DNA from: Oreohelix idahoensis | Lineage: Eukaryota > Mollusca > Gastropoda > Stylommatophora > Oreohelicidae | Direction of reading: 5' to 3' | DNA length: 64,000 bases | Assembly: GCA_024509875.1 (NCBI GenBank) | Contig: JAMPIV010014841.1 | Coordinates: 496,001 to 560,000 of the forward strand | Shown here: one piece after another, positions 1 through 11,853 of the stretch | Position numbering within the stretch: the stretch's first letter is position 1 | Layout: each line of letters starts with the position of its first letter | Notes under the pieces: model-generated | The model's input: the letters and a program-made list of their open reading frames with translations, nothing else | Told to the model about the DNA's origin: nothing | The model's database searches: none | Made by a program: the position numbers and the translations under genes

Positions 1-655
1 ATAGGCACGACTTGCAACAATGCTGTGCGAATCAGCAGATAACGTAGTTAAGTCCATGAAGACTGAAGGCAAGTGAAAAGTGAGTGAAGTTGTTTATACT
101 GCCCAAGAAACTTCCAAGCTAAAGAAGGTGGTTGGATACACGCAGACTAATTGGCGGGGATTTGGCTATGGTGATCCAACACATCAAGTAATAAACGCAA
201 AGATATGCTAATTCGGGAAATCAGAGAAACTGAGAATAAAAACAGGATGTAGAAAGCAGTGCAGTATGCCCACAAAAACAGGGACTACATGGGAAGGAGC
301 TCTGTAGAGGTCCTTAACATGAAATCATATTTGGCATATGGCACCTCTTAGAATCGGTTTCATTATCAGATGACCTTCTTCCATCATCCGCAAACTTTGC
401 GAAATGGGGGAAGTCCTATGATGCTCAGTTCCCCCTGTGCCAAGAGAAACATACACTGGAACATGTGCTCTCAATGTACGAGGTGTCACTAGGGTGAGGG
501 CAATACTGATAATGCCACAACGGAGAGCTAAATGAGCTGGCTGCTGCCACAGATCTGGCAAGGCTGATCAGCAGTGATTCACAAATACATGCTTTCTGAA
601 AGCAGGAAAATCAACTCTTCCTAAACCAAATACCATTTTACCGTCTGTCCACAAG
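1..655 (+). pseudogene. Decayed R2/NeSL-type LINE fragment (RT C-terminus to zinc finger)
   Basis: Reading the plus strand with frameshifts gives a peptide collinear with the LINE at 20383-22690 of this window. It starts at ARLATMLCESAD, passes through a TTWEGAL block and the WHMAPLR block near 330-350, and ends in TCFLKAGKSTLPKP near 585-620. The intact relative carries a CCHC finger between these blocks; here it is broken (its region at 400-480 has lost the frame). Many stop codons and shifts show it is dead. The left edge is the window start, so the RT proper may lie outside. It ends just before a (CT)n tract without a visible target duplication. Orientation is opposite to the other copy. 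Confidence 0.75.
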
Positions 656-689
656 TACATGTTAGACCCACCGCTGACGCCTCAGATTT

Positions 690-743
690 CCTCTCTCTCT
701 ATCTCTCTCTCTCTATCTCTCTCTCTCTCTTTCTCTCTCTCTT
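690..743. repeat. (CT)n microsatellite
   Basis: Nearly pure CT repeat with a few interruptions (A and TT). It directly follows the LINE fragment and yields a meaningless Ser/Leu reading frame. Confidence 0.9.
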
Positions 744-745
744 AT

Positions 746-1610
746 CTTTCTCTTTACGCATTTTTGCGCTGGCTTGTATGTGACTGTGTGTGTCTATGTG
801 TGTGTGCTTTATTTTTTTTTAATTCTGATGTTTCTGTCTTTCTAAGCAGCAAAATGACATTTCCTCTTGTTTCTGTCATTGAAAGTTAGGAATTTAAAAA
901 AAATTTTGAGAAAAACACTTAACGGATGAATATTTAACGCCGTAACGTAGCTGGTGCAATAATAGATTAAAATAGATTTCCTGATAGAGCCAGGGTGGAT
1001 AAAGAAGAACTTATGTAATCATTTCGTGAAATATTGAAGGCCTATTGGAACTAGATAAGCAAACTTCAAGAGAACTTTTCTTATTCAGAGTAGAAGCCAG
1101 GAGCGTAGAAAGAAGTTCGGAAGGTTACATAATTGATGAGCTGAATGCAATGCAAGACACATTAAGACGCATAAGGGAGAAATCATTTTCTCGTTTAAAC
1201 CTTTCTCACCGAAGATGTAAAGATAAGAGATTAGTTATTAAGGGCTTAAGGTTATGAGGAGTCCTAGAACATTTTTTTGGGCTGGGAGATAGAGGATTCC
1301 TTGTTAAGTATTAGATCAGACTAAGTGAAGTGCTGTCTATGTATGGAAGGTTTGCCGGATATAGGAATCTCTACAATGTTCTGTCTCGTTTCCTGGCGGT
1401 GAACTTTAATACACCTTGTGTCCACCTTGGATGTTTACTTTCTATTTATGTCGTTGTACTAATTCTTGTACTTTTGCCTGCAGGGCGAATGTCAGCAGAA
1501 TATTTGTCTCGTTAAGGAACAATAGCATTCTACTTGCATGTCACCCGTCAAAACATGGCGCGAAATAATTATTATGTACTTTTTCTACTGCATGTCCTGA
1601 TGACGACACT
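746..1610. other. Stretch without recognisable gene
   Basis: A short open frame at 1045-1257 (70 codons, charged, no domain I recognise) and a hydrophobic 61-codon frame at 1330-1515 are present. Neither has motifs or a plausible context, and I treat both as chance frames. No repeat structure is visible besides short A/T runs. Confidence 0.4.
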
Positions 1611-1645
1611 TCCTCTTCTTCTTCTGCGTTCAGTTTGTAGTCATG

Positions 1646-2481
1646 CTAAATCTGCAGGCCTGTCGCCAGGACGAAGTCCACAGTCTTTACCAGGTCGGCG
1701 CGGCAGCCCCATAGCTTCTGCTGGAGCTCAGCGCCCCTTGGCCAGGTCGCACGTCGCGGTTCATCATGGGTTGGGCAGTTTTGGAGAATGTGTTCTGGGG
1801 TCTGGATTCCAGTTCCAGATGGGCATTCATTTGTGTGGGATATCCTGAGGCGATAGAGATGGCCAAGTAATCTGCAGTGGCCGGTTCTTAGGTGGAAAAT
1901 GGTGGTCTGTTGGTATCTGTTTAGATGGTGGTTTGGGTCATCTCTGCTGTATATATCCCCTTCCTCCTTCCACTGATTTTTGTACTTGTTGTGGATGATG
2001 GTTTTTGCTTCTCGATAGGGCAATGGGTGGCTGTATTGTTCCATTTTACTGCCACTTCTTGATATAGCATCTGCTCTCTCATTTCCAGCAATTCCACAAT
2101 GGGAGGGTAACCACTGAAGGGCAATGGTTGATGACTTTGGATGACGTTAAGCTCATATCTGATCTCATTCATCATGTTATAATTTCTGGTGTTCTGCATT
2201 GATTCCAGTAATGATCTGCAGTCAGTGAAGATTACTATCTTAGCTGGTGGCTGCTGTTCGGATCTGGTGAGGATTTTCAGAGCTTGTAGTAGTGCCATAG
2301 CTTCTATCCTGAAATTGGAGATCTTTCCAATTGGGAAGGCCTTTCGCATGATCTTTCCACTTAGGAATCTTATAAAAATGCCTCCTCCACCAATAATTAC
2401 TGCCCCCTCAGCGGATCCATCTGTGTATGCGTGTGTCCATTTCTTCGGGTTGTACTTTTCTTCAATCATTTCTTGAGCCAA
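1646..2481 (-). pseudogene. LINE RNase H domain and C-terminal tail
   Basis: RNase H is shown by HAYTDGSAEGA (first Asp), FRIEAMALLQAL (Glu) and IFTDCRSLLE (second Asp). The final GIAGNERADAIS block (last Asp) sits in a shifted frame near 2095-2060. The tail has HLRTGHCRLLGHLYRL and a Cys/His cluster ending PEHILQNC, close to the tail of the LINE at 39473-40345. The frame ends ATGLQI-stop, also matching that copy's TTLQI-stop, so the natural C-terminus is present. One frameshift separates the two halves. Confidence 0.85.
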
Positions 2482-2598
2482 CGTTTTCAGTTGTTGGGGG
2501 GTTGGTGGCCTTTCTTTTTTATTTCAGGGACTTCTGTGATGATAGATATATTTTCAAGGCAGTCGTCTGGCTCCTCGTAATCAATTAACATTTCAATC

Positions 2599-4260
2599 TC
2601 AGTAGGTTGGTTCATGGCATCGATGCAGATGTTTGGAGATGTGTAAGAAGCTGGTTCTTTTCAGCCTGTTTTTTGTCAAACTTTGGAGTTTGGCATGCAT
2701 TGGATGACTTGGCATTCGTAGAAGCTTCTCACTGTGAGTGAATACCTTTTCCTCACGTCTGTCATCCAGAGAGAGGATGTTGGTGTATCTCTCCATTGCC
2801 TGGATTGGAGAAGTCTTCATCCCTCCAGTGATTAATCTAAGGTCTGAATTGTGCACTTTCCATAGACGTTCTGTGTTTGTATTAGATGCCGTGGTCCAGG
2901 CTGACATGCCATATTCAAGTAAAGGCCTGATTGTGCCTGTATAGACTTTTTAAAGTATGCTGGTATTTGCCCCCCAACTTGTGCCAGCCAGTTTCTTCAT
3001 AATAGAGAGCTTTCTTGTTGCTCTCTGTTCTACTGCTTTTATGTGCGGCTTCCAGGTGAGTCTCTTATCCAACTTGACTCCCAGGTATGTTGAGTTTTCC
3101 TCGATTGGAAGCTCACTTCCATTTAGCTGCAGTTTGATCGTTTCTCGAAGATTTGACAATGAGAAGCAAATTGCTACTGTCTTGGAGAGATTAATCTGTA
3201 CTCCCCAGTCTGATGCCCATTTGCCGATGGTATTTAGTGCTGCTTGCATCCTGAACTTCGCAGTAGGCAAATGTTCAGCAGCACACCAGGCAGCAAAATC
3301 GTCAGCATGAAGAACCCTGGAGATATGCCCGGACAGTTTCTCTGCAATATCATTTATATAGATGATAAAAAGTGTGGGGGAGATAACTCCTCCTTGTGGC
3401 ACACCCTGTTGAAGAGTGACGCGATGGCTCAGTTTCTCGTCAAGTTTTACTCTTGCTGTGCGGTATCGGAGAAAGTCCCGTATCCAGCTGAACATTCTCC
3501 CTTCAGTTTTGTTCTTGGGCATCTTAAGGAGGATCCTTCTTTCCATACCTTATCAAAGGCTTTTGTGAAGTCCACAAAAACAGCCAGTACCATATTTTCT
3601 CCTGAAAGGCATTTTCTACTTCCTAGGCTAGATATACTAGCTGGTCTTCGGTGCTGCGGTTTTTCCTGAACGCTGACTTTGTGTTATCAAGCAGATGGTT
3701 TTTTTCCAGATGTTTCAGTAATCTTGAGTTCACCATTCTTTCCATTACCTTACCCAGACAGCTCAGTAGGCTAACTGGACGGTAGCTGGACTTGCTTATT
3801 TTCTCCTTTTGTCTCTTTCTGATGGGAACAATGATTGCTTCTCGCCATCGATGTGGAAATTTTCCAGTACTCCATGATTGATTGAAGATTAGGAGGAGCT
3901 TGTGCCTGGCTACAGGTCCAAGGTTCTTCCTTGTAGAAATCTGCCAGGATGTTAGCTGCCATCTTTCCTGTGTGGTATTTTTCATTTTCCTTGATGACAG
4001 TCTTACAGTAACTGGTTGTTGTTTCTTTATTTAGTACTCTTCGCAGCTTGCATGAGTCCTTTTCCATGTTGAGACTGCTGGTCTTCTGGTGCCAGCTCCT
4101 TTGGATTTCAGCTTTCTTTTGTTCAGTAAAAGCTTGTTTTATGCTGTTGTGCCTCTGGGTGTTCTCTACTGTAGGATTTTGCTCCATAGTTTCCCGTGCT
4201 GTATTTAAGTTACTGTGGAGTTTTCCCAGGTTGTCACTCCAGTATGGTTTGTAGTCTCGT
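2599..4260 (-). pseudogene. LINE reverse transcriptase domain
   Basis: Recognisable RT blocks are YRPVSLLSCLGKVMERMVN (about 3790-3735), FRKNRSTEDQL, GVPQGGVISPTLFIIYIND (about 3400-3345) and the active-site block VLHADDFAAW (about 3310-3285). The usual Tyr of YADD is His (codon CAT). The thumb and connector follow (LNGSELPIEENSTYLGVKLD, then GMSAWTTASNTNTERLWKV). Frames change near 3985, 3771 and 3623, and TAA interrupts the frame at about 2950. The protein would copy its own RNA at the nicked target. Confidence 0.85.
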
Positions 4261-4268
4261 CGTTTACA

Positions 4269-5110
4269 TCATGGAATTGACTTCTTTGCTGCTTGGAAGA
4301 TTGCCTCACTGATGATGGAAATGTTTTTGTTGATGTTGTTTGAGTGGGTAGTGTTCTGACAGAGGGTATCGACTTGTTCTTTAAAAAATCCCCAGTTTGC
4401 TTTTTTGAAATTCCAGCTAGGAGACATATTAATTTGTCCTGCACTTCTTACCTCAGATATCTGTAGCGTGACTGGTAGATGGTCATTTCCCCCCAGTTGG
4501 CTATTTACTGTTCTAGTGGTGAGTCGATGTATGTCATCTGTAGCCATAGCAAGATCTGGTGTGCTAGTTGTTTTCCATACTCTGGAACAGAAGGTGGGCT
4601 TATCATATGGTTGGTTTATTAGAATTAGTTTATTCTCTGCCATCCAATCTTCCACCTCTTCTCCTCCTCTCGGATCTGTTGCTTCATAGCCCCAGCTGGG
4701 TGAGTGGCTATTGAAGTCACCCATAATAAGGTGTCTCGATTTCGCAAGCTTCACTTTGTATAGCTCCAGAGTTGTGGTTGGAGGGCTGTAACAGTTTGTG
4801 ATCATCAAGTCTAAACTGGGCAGCAGTAGTTGGACTGTTATGTATTCAAGTTCGTCCTCACCAGATCTGTGTATCTCTACTGCTGGGATTGAGGTTTTAA
4901 TCAGCGTGAGGATTCCTCCCTTAGTTCTTTTTGCCCTGTCTTGGCGGAAGGATTCGTATCCACGTATGAAGAAGCGTTGGGTATCTTTTAGATGAGTTTC
5001 TTGGAAGCAGATTATAACAATGTTTATTCCCTGAGGAATTCTTGTAACTCCGGTTTCTTGTTCCTCACTCCGTATGCATTCCATTGAGCCAATGTAAGAT
5101 AGTGGGTTGG
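4269..5110 (-). pseudogene. LINE apurinic-type endonuclease domain
   Basis: Visible motifs in order: QWNAYGVRNKKPELQEFL at the N-terminus (about 5090-5040, then a frameshift), CFQETHLKD (catalytic Glu), GDFNSHSPSWG (the Asp/Asn pair), TPDLAMA, and GGNDHLPVTL (the SDH-like catalytic block, here NDH). This is the exonuclease-endonuclease-phosphatase fold that nicks target DNA for target-primed reverse transcription. The frame after the first 25 residues is 816 bases long and otherwise intact up to 4269, ending before the RT linker. The start shown at 5084 in the open frame is artificial because the true domain begins upstream in another frame. Confidence 0.85.
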
Positions 5111-5116
5111 TTGGTC

Positions 5117-5477
5117 AGTTGGTCTTCTTTGCCTTCCCCCGACCACTTAGTTGGCAACGGCACCGGTTGCTCGAGGCTAGGGCCCGGCTCCGCCCCTCCC
5201 CGGTAGTAGCTGATAGGAGCGATGCCATGATGTAAGTCGAGATTGTCGCATGACTCCATACTGCAAAAGCGTGTGTGCCCTATTTTTTTCCGGTGTCTAC
5301 GCCGTAGCTGACACACTCCGTCTTCCGCAGGCAGGGTTGTGTTTGTTGTTCAGGGTTGTCTCCCATAGCCTTTCCATCTCCCGTGGTAGCTGCAAGGCAG
5401 CAGGTTGGTTTCTTTACCGAGGTTTACCTTCCCCGTGGCTAGAGCTTATAGCGGCTCTTACTCGCTTGATGCACCCG
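5117..5477 (-). other. 5' region of the I-clade LINE
   Basis: GC-richer than its surroundings, without a coding signal I recognise. By position it is the leader (5' UTR and internal promoter region) of the minus-strand LINE. It ends at the ACCCG target duplication of the LTR element. Confidence 0.5.
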
Positions 5478-6014
5478 TGTGACAGACAATTATGAAAAAT
5501 AGATTTTATTATCTACATTTTTCTTCCACCTGGCTTCACCTTGCTTCCTTATTAGTTATGCACGTTTTTTTAACGCAGAACTCTCCTACACTTAGATATC
5601 GGCCTCTTTCTTAATTTAGCCACGCCTAATTCTTTCTTTTCTCTACACTAGGAATGTTTACTATAATGCACGTAGCGAGAGAGAAGGGGGAGATGAGCTA
5701 ATGAAGAAAAACCAATGGGGCGATAAGTTGAAACGTATTTTCGGTAGACATTGATCAGGGGGAATAAATCTGAGTAGAAGAGGGAGAGAATCTAAAAGAA
5801 GAAGGGGAGATAAATTACAATTAACCCCCCCCCCCCCCCAATACATTCGTTCGTGAAACGTAATTAAGCTACAGAACGACGAAGATATAAGACCGTCCGC
5901 TCGTTGCCAGAGTCCAGCAGGTGGCGAAAAGGTGGCACATTTTCCTTTCATTCAGAATTTGAACACAGAAATCCCCAAAGGTGTAATGTGTAACCCTGGT
6001 CAGCGACTTTTCTA

Positions 6015-6114
<100 letters not shown>

Positions 6115-6738
6115 GCCTTTAAAATCCATTATTCAGTACCAACAGATTTTTCAAGAACCTACTAGCTTCGATTTCTAGACCATTGTAATAGTGGATTTCT
6201 TAGTATTTTCGATTTGGAGTAGTTCAATTTCTGTGTTTGCGGTAAATATTATAATAGAAGTTTGAGTGATTTAATTGTTAAGTCCGTCATTTTATTTCAC
6301 TAAGATTTTTCGGTGTAGAGGGATTTAACTGTTAAGTCCGTCATTTTATTTCACTAGGATTTACTGTGCTAATTCACTAGCGAATTTAAACAATCTATAG
6401 CTAAATTGTTCCGGCTGTAGCGTTAATCTAACTAACTGATATTAACCAGTAGATATATTTTAATCGACTAGTAAATGCACTATTCATTTTGAGTACTGAC
6501 GAAATATATATATTTATTTCTAATTCATTATGAATAAATTTATAAATGACTAGCGCTTATTTCACGGGGGTTTTTGTTAACGGTAAATAAGCTATACCCG
6601 GTTAGTTCTATTCAAAGTTAAATAACCGAGTGTAAATAAATTATAATTCTGCGCGATTCAAGTAGGATAGAATAGTGGTGTAGTGGTTATTGTGATTATA
6701 TGGTTGTTTCTTTTTTCCCATATCTAGTACTGGGTCAC

Positions 6739-8085
6739 TGTTACGCACAAATAATTACTTTTTTCAAAGCCTTTGTATGATCATTTTTCGTATGTATGAT
6801 CATTTTTTGACTGAAGTGTGTATTATGTTTTTTACAGTCAAAGGGACATAATCCGAGTTATCGAGACTACAATTTTTTAGGAGTTGTCCTTCTCTTGTAT
6901 AGAGACACGTTCGGTCTATAATTTCTTGAACGAAGCGTGACCATATCTCCTTATTTGGTAGTATCAGTCAACTGTTGTAGATGCCTGAAACCTGTCTTAA
7001 CGATTCTGTTCATGACCATAAAAGGCGCGACTGTGTAAGACTTTTATCTCGAATGTTCTTAGAATCGTCTTATTGTGAACGGCGACTCAGAGATTGTCGT
7101 TCTGCGCATGTCAAAAACTGGGAGTTCGTTCTGTGTCTTCCGCCCAGCTGGGCAGTTTAGAAATGGTCTGAGTAGCGAGCAGACGCGACCTGCGTCTTGT
7201 GATTCTCTGAGGGAAATACATTGTCTTTGTGAGTTAGTTAGCTAACTAGACTATTTCCCAGTATTATTCAAGCCTGCCTGGAGGCATATGTTCATGGTTG
7301 ATTTTCCGAAATAAGGTAATTCCTCTTGTATCGAACTTTATGCTATCATCTAGAGGTTCGTCATTTTGTCGCCTTTTTGCTCGCCTGTGTGATTCAAAAT
7401 GGAGAGGTACTTTGACTAGGATTAAGTCACCGGTATCTTTATACCTGAACTAGTTATATATATATATGGGTCGCTCTAGACCAACAAGACTATTGTCTGT
7501 GTTCCAGGATTCGTTATATCAGAGATCACGTCCAAGTCAGATGGTTAGACTTAGAAACGTTATAAAGGTCGGTATGACCTATATGCCCAGTATGCTATTC
7601 ACGTGCAGACAGTAAACGGACTTATTGTATACATCTGATCTGCTAGCATCAGAAAGGGAGGATTTATTGTTGTCTATGAACATTGAAGATCTGCAGCTGA
7701 CTGTTGCAGAAGTTATATATATTATTGATACAGCTTCACGAACCAGAACTTTATGATATCTGTTTACAATACAACTATTGAGTATTGAATCCTACATGAC
7801 TATCAGTTAATATGATTTTGAATGCTGCATTCGTTATACTATGCTGATGATGATATAAATATCATGACTGTTTTGTGGCGTGCAATAAATGGTATAAAAC
7901 TAAAGCGAAGTTACCATTTCTATGACTCTACACGTCATGTTGCCTGTGGTGTACCTTGTGAACTGTTCTACTGCAACACGCACAGCAACATTCTAAACCA
8001 GATAAGACACCCACATCTTGCACTGTAATACCTGGTGTCGATAGGGGTGGCAAGTTATCATTTCAGCTCAAATCCACCCTTATCA
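6739..8085. mobile_element. Solo LTR nested in the 5' LTR
   Basis: The insert starts TGTTACGCAC and ends CCTTATCA (TG...CA). It is flanked by GTCAC at 6734-6738 and 8086-8090, and removing it restores the uninterrupted sequence seen at 17520-17545 of the 3' LTR. The 1,347 bp have no coding signal; the 68-codon frame at 7822-8028 is not convincing. TG...CA ends with a 5-bp duplication are the hallmark of an LTR left after LTR-LTR recombination. The parent family is not otherwise present in this window. Confidence 0.85.
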
Positions 8086-8182
8086 GTCACTTACCCAAAA
8101 ATCTACCAGCGGTCTAAGCCTACGCCTAAACCTGAATCGGAGAATAACGGATCTAAGTCCAAAAGTACAAAAATAACATTCG

Positions 8183-8330
<148 letters not shown>

Positions 8331-8571
8331 CTTCAAGGTGAACCTGTCTGGCCTCTTGTTTACACCCAGAAAGAGACAGAGTACCAACCCAAAGAATATT
8401 TAAGAATAACTTTTTCAACTGGGCCTATAGCTATCCAGATTTCTTTTTTCCCCATTTCATTTACATTCAGCCCGTTGTGGCGACATACTCAAACATTAAC
8501 ATTTCCCGACCTTCGACCATTTGTGGTGTGACAAGGAACTTTATACTGAGAGAATTTACCGACCTGACATT

Positions 8572-9153
8572 AATAATAATAATAATAAATTCTTTAAGCG
8601 CCAAACACGGCGCATAAGGCAGAAACCAGTGCTCTCCAGGTTGTTCGTTGTGACGCCACTCCTCTTAGCTCTTGCACATTATTTAGGCCCAACGTTCTTC
8701 CTTCTCTTATTATTGTTCTTCTGAGTGTTTCTTTTGGTCTTCCTTTTTTCCGCTTACCCTCAGGAACCCAAGTGAGCGCCTGTAGTGGTATTCTGTTGTT
8801 TTGCATTCGTAGGACATGACCGATATATGACCATCGTCTTTTCCTTATATAGTCGGAGACATATTTCTGCCTAGAGTCTTCTCTTATTTGTCGATTAGTC
8901 TTGAATTATTTCCAACTGATGTTCATGAGTTTTCTAAGACATTTGTTCTCGAATGTATTCAGCTTGTTCTCCAATGATTTTGTTATTTTCCAACTCTCAC
9001 AGCCGTATGTTAACACTGAGATAACATTTGAATTAAACAGACGAAGCTTGGTATGTATATTCAATGATCGTAATTTCCAAATGTTAGATAATCTATTGAA
9101 GGCGCTAGCTGCCAAAGCAATTCTAGTATGGATTTCTCTTGTTGTGTCACCAT
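8572..9153 (-). mobile_element. 5'-truncated RTE-like LINE nested in the 5' LTR
   Basis: Flanked by the 9-bp duplication CCTGACATT (8563-8571 and 9154-9162); excision restores the sequence at 18015-18040 of the 3' LTR. On the minus strand it begins inside the C-terminal part of a LINE RT (YGCESWKITKSLENKLNTFE, then NKCLRKLMNIS). It later shows TWVPEGKRKKGRPKETLRRT followed by WRALVSALCA, a widespread C-terminal signature. The 3' end is a short (TTA)n tail (plus-strand TAATAATAATAATAA at 8572-8586). The clade is called RTE-like by resemblance only. Confidence 0.88.
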
Positions 9154-9907
9154 CCTGACATTCCTTTATGTAAAATGGAAATCTCAAGCTACTGACACTG
9201 TGAGCACTGTTAATTTTCTTACCTGGAGTAATTAATGTGAGATAAACAGAAATCCTAATAACAAGTAACGAAATAAACGTTCCCCGAAGAAGATGATTTA
9301 ATCAATCTTTGTGGAGCTGCCGTTTATTTAGCCAAAATAACACTGGATTTGCTGTGTGACCCATGAAACTATGTTCCAGATGCTGTTAAATCTACAATAC
9401 GGTAAGATAGAATGAACGTGGCCACGGTCGACTGAGAAGAGAGGCATGAATGAATGAATAATTCTCTCTATTGTATAATCCATGTACTCACATTCTTTAT
9501 TTCTTATTTAGTTTTGCTAATGCTGTCCATTTCAGAATAGATTAACTTGTAAACAATGTTCTTTACAGTATAGGCAAATTCTAGACCATCGCGCAAATCT
9601 TTTTGACCCTTTTTAGGGAGGTTAATAACTTTCTTCTAACGGGATCTTGTCTCAACAGAGGGAGGGGTGTTACACCTATGAGTCTATTCCTTTACTAATT
9701 CTAATACCAAGTATTTTTTTTTTAATATTTTGTTTGATATTCATTAATAGCTGTTGTAAAGTTTCTTTATGGTAAATAAAATTTACATAAAACTTAATTT
9801 ACATGTGTTGGTCAGCTCGTCCCAAATATCCATATTCCATTAATATAATGTTTCACATTTGTGCGTCTAATTGTCGTCACTTATCTGTGTGTGTGTATGG
9901 GAGTAGT

Positions 9908-9909
<2 letters not shown>

Positions 9910-10000
<91 letters not shown>
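9910..10000. repeat. (TA)n microsatellite in 5' LTR
   Basis: About 45 TA units. Equivalent sites at 18780-18802 and 56863-56885 hold only short TA runs, so this copy expanded after or during insertion. Confidence 0.95.
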
Positions 10001-10003
<3 letters not shown>

Positions 10004-10214
10004 GTATACTGTCTGACAAACAAAGTTCTGTTGTAGATATAGGCTGCGCTATAGAGGATCTTCTCAAAATCCAGGGACAGACTCTACCTTCTTCACCATT
10101 TTTCACTCGTGAAATCTATTCCTTTACCTTATCTCTCACTGAGTTACCACCTGTTCTAGTTCTATTCAGACGGGACCACAATATATCTTAAATACCTATA
10201 AAAAATCTACGACA

Positions 10215-10933
10215 AATGTCAGCTCGTCCGTAGGATTGAATTTTAATCTGAAAAAATTTTCTTTAGTCTAGATAGAGAAAGAGTGTGGTTGTCTCGAGAG
10301 ATTAAATAAATTTAATAATAATTATCCCCTAGACAAACGATTTAGTTATTGGTTTGCTGACCACACAAATATATCAATTATATTTTTCCACAGCATATAC
10401 AATTGGATTTACATGGTGATTTTTGTCGGAGTATGTTATGTATTGATTTTGTAATACAAGACCGCTGGTAGCGTGTGATTGTGTAACAATCACTGGGTTT
10501 TTAAAGCAGAAGGTGGTTTGAGCTAAGCTAAGGAGCGCGTTCAGATGGAACATTTTGTCAAGTTAATTGCCTCCCTTACCCTAACTGACTTCAGGTGTGG
10601 ACTTGATAGTGGAGTTAAATAAATTTTAGGGATTTTTTTTCTCCTTGAAAAAAAATTAAATTTTTTTTTTTTAAATTGTTTCCACTGTAATAACATTGTA
10701 GTTTTTTTCAGTTATTGGTCTGATCTACCATTTATATGGCGTAGTCGTTTGCATTAGGAGCCTTAATTGCCAGATAATAGCAGCGATAGATTAGATAACT
10801 GATAACCAGGAGGAGGTATCCCAGTTAAATAACATAATATTTTTTGTTTTGTATTTTCTCGAAAGTGGTAGGGAACCAGTGTATCCTTTTTTTTTTACTT
10901 CTTTCTCGGTTAAGCCACAGTCAGTTATTTGCA
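10215..10933 (+). promoter_or_regulatory. Untranslated leader of the Gmr1-like element (primer-binding region)
   Basis: Lies between the 5' LTR end and the gag start. A primer-binding site should sit within a few bases of 10214. The sequence there (AATGTCAGCTCGTCCGTAGG) has no TGG start, so either the priming tRNA match has decayed or priming is unusual. No coding signal is seen. Confidence 0.55.
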
Positions 10934-11853
10934 ATGGCTGAGCGTGCAAAACTTAGGCAAATGCTAAGAGAGGAAGCAAGGGAAGAGGGATTGCAGGGAG
11001 AAGAAGCGAAGGTGTTTGCCAACAAAGAACTTGACAGATATGATATGGAGAAGAAAGAAGCAGAAGTTAGGGAGAAGGAAAAGGCAGCCAAAGCTAGGGA
11101 GCAGAAGAAGATTGAGGAGGAAATGGAAATTCGCAGGGCGAAGAAAGAGAGAAGGAGAGACAACACGAGGAAAGAGAGAAGGAGAGACAGCATGAGGAAA
11201 GAGAGAAGGAGAGACAGCATGAGGAAAGAGAGAAGGAGAGACAGCATGAATTGGCTCTTAAGGCTATAGAGGTCCGAAGTCGTGGTGCTGCCTCTATCTC
11301 CACCAGTAATGGAGACTCTCTACCTCAATCCCAGCTAACTGATCCTTCCAACACTCAATCTCCTTAACTAGCAGCTATGTCTTTTGCCCTAGAATCCTTC
11401 CCATGCCCTAACGAGAAGATTGACACGTATTTATAACAATTTGAGAAAATAGTGAATCTATACGGTTTAGAGAGGTCGCGGTGGTGTTTGAAGCTTTCTC
11501 AGGCTTTAAAAGGTTCTGCGTATGATGCGTACGCAAAACTGGAAGGCAACCACCAAGACGATTACGACATGTTGAAGAAGGCTTTGCTTGAGCGTTCTGA
11601 AATGAACGCTCGAAAATTTTTGCAACTGTTCCATAACAGCAGAAAGGAGGGCACGGAAACTTTTCACCACTTCTCTTCTCGTCTGAAGGGATATTTGACA
11701 AAATGCCTGCAGCTTTCACAGCTTCCCTCTACCTATGAAGGACTTGAGGAGTTCGTTGTAAGCGAACAAATAAAGAACACTTTGTCAAGTGACACCCGTA
11801 GATTTCTGGCGGAACAAGGCGCAGAAAAGTTAGAAGACTTTGGAAAGGTCTGA
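10934..11853 (+). pseudogene. gag of the Gmr1-like element
   Basis: The chosen start ATG at 10934 gives MAERAKLRQML, paralleling MADLAKFRSAA of the gag at 34578. A highly charged Glu/Lys/Arg coiled-coil-like N-terminus follows. After a frameshift near 11135 the frame reads LALKAIEVRSRGAAS, then a capsid-like block (NLYGLERSRWCLKLSQALKG, DYDMLKKALLERSEMNA, FHHFSSRLKGYL, FLAEQGAEKLEDFGKV). This matches 35130-35520 closely (YGLERERWSLKLSQGLRGAA, NYDMLKQALLLRYEKNA). Two TAA codons near 11364 and 11433 and a shift at about 11850 kill it. It would have formed the particle shell. No zinc knuckle is visible in this copy. Confidence 0.8.
11135..11249 (+). repeat. 27-bp in-frame tandem repeat in gag
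   Basis: Four copies of a 27-base unit (AAAGAGAGAAGGAGAGACAG plus CATGAGG). Nine codons per unit keep the frame, and in the gag frame this reads EREKERQHE repeated. It extends the charged coiled-coil region. Confidence 0.85.

Larger units (their letters stand above)
1611..5477 (-). mobile_element. I-clade LINE (non-LTR retrotransposon), interrupted at its 5' side
   Basis: On the minus strand the order is apurinic-type endonuclease (about 5110-4269), reverse transcriptase (about 4187-2950), then RNase H and a C-terminal CCHC-like region (2481-1646). That is the pol layout of the I/Nimb group of the Jockey superfamily. The 3' end carries a GAA-rich tail (plus-strand CTTCTTCTTCT near 1615-1628), typical of this group's short-repeat tails. 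At least four frameshifts and several nonsense codons make it inactive. Its 5' part is interrupted exactly at 5477/5478 by a 13.5 kb LTR retrotransposon, so its missing upstream portion is expected from 19030 onward. No ORF1 with zinc knuckles was found there. Confidence 0.85.

Noticed and set aside
659..889. 76-codon Ser/Leu-rich frame
   Set aside because: Arises from the (CT)n tract.
1534..1848. 104-codon plus-strand frame
   Set aside because: Overlaps the minus-strand LINE C-terminus, which has clear motifs.
10921..11247. 108-codon minus frame rich in Leu-Ser
   Set aside because: Shadow of the charged gag coiled coil and its 27-bp repeat on the opposite strand.
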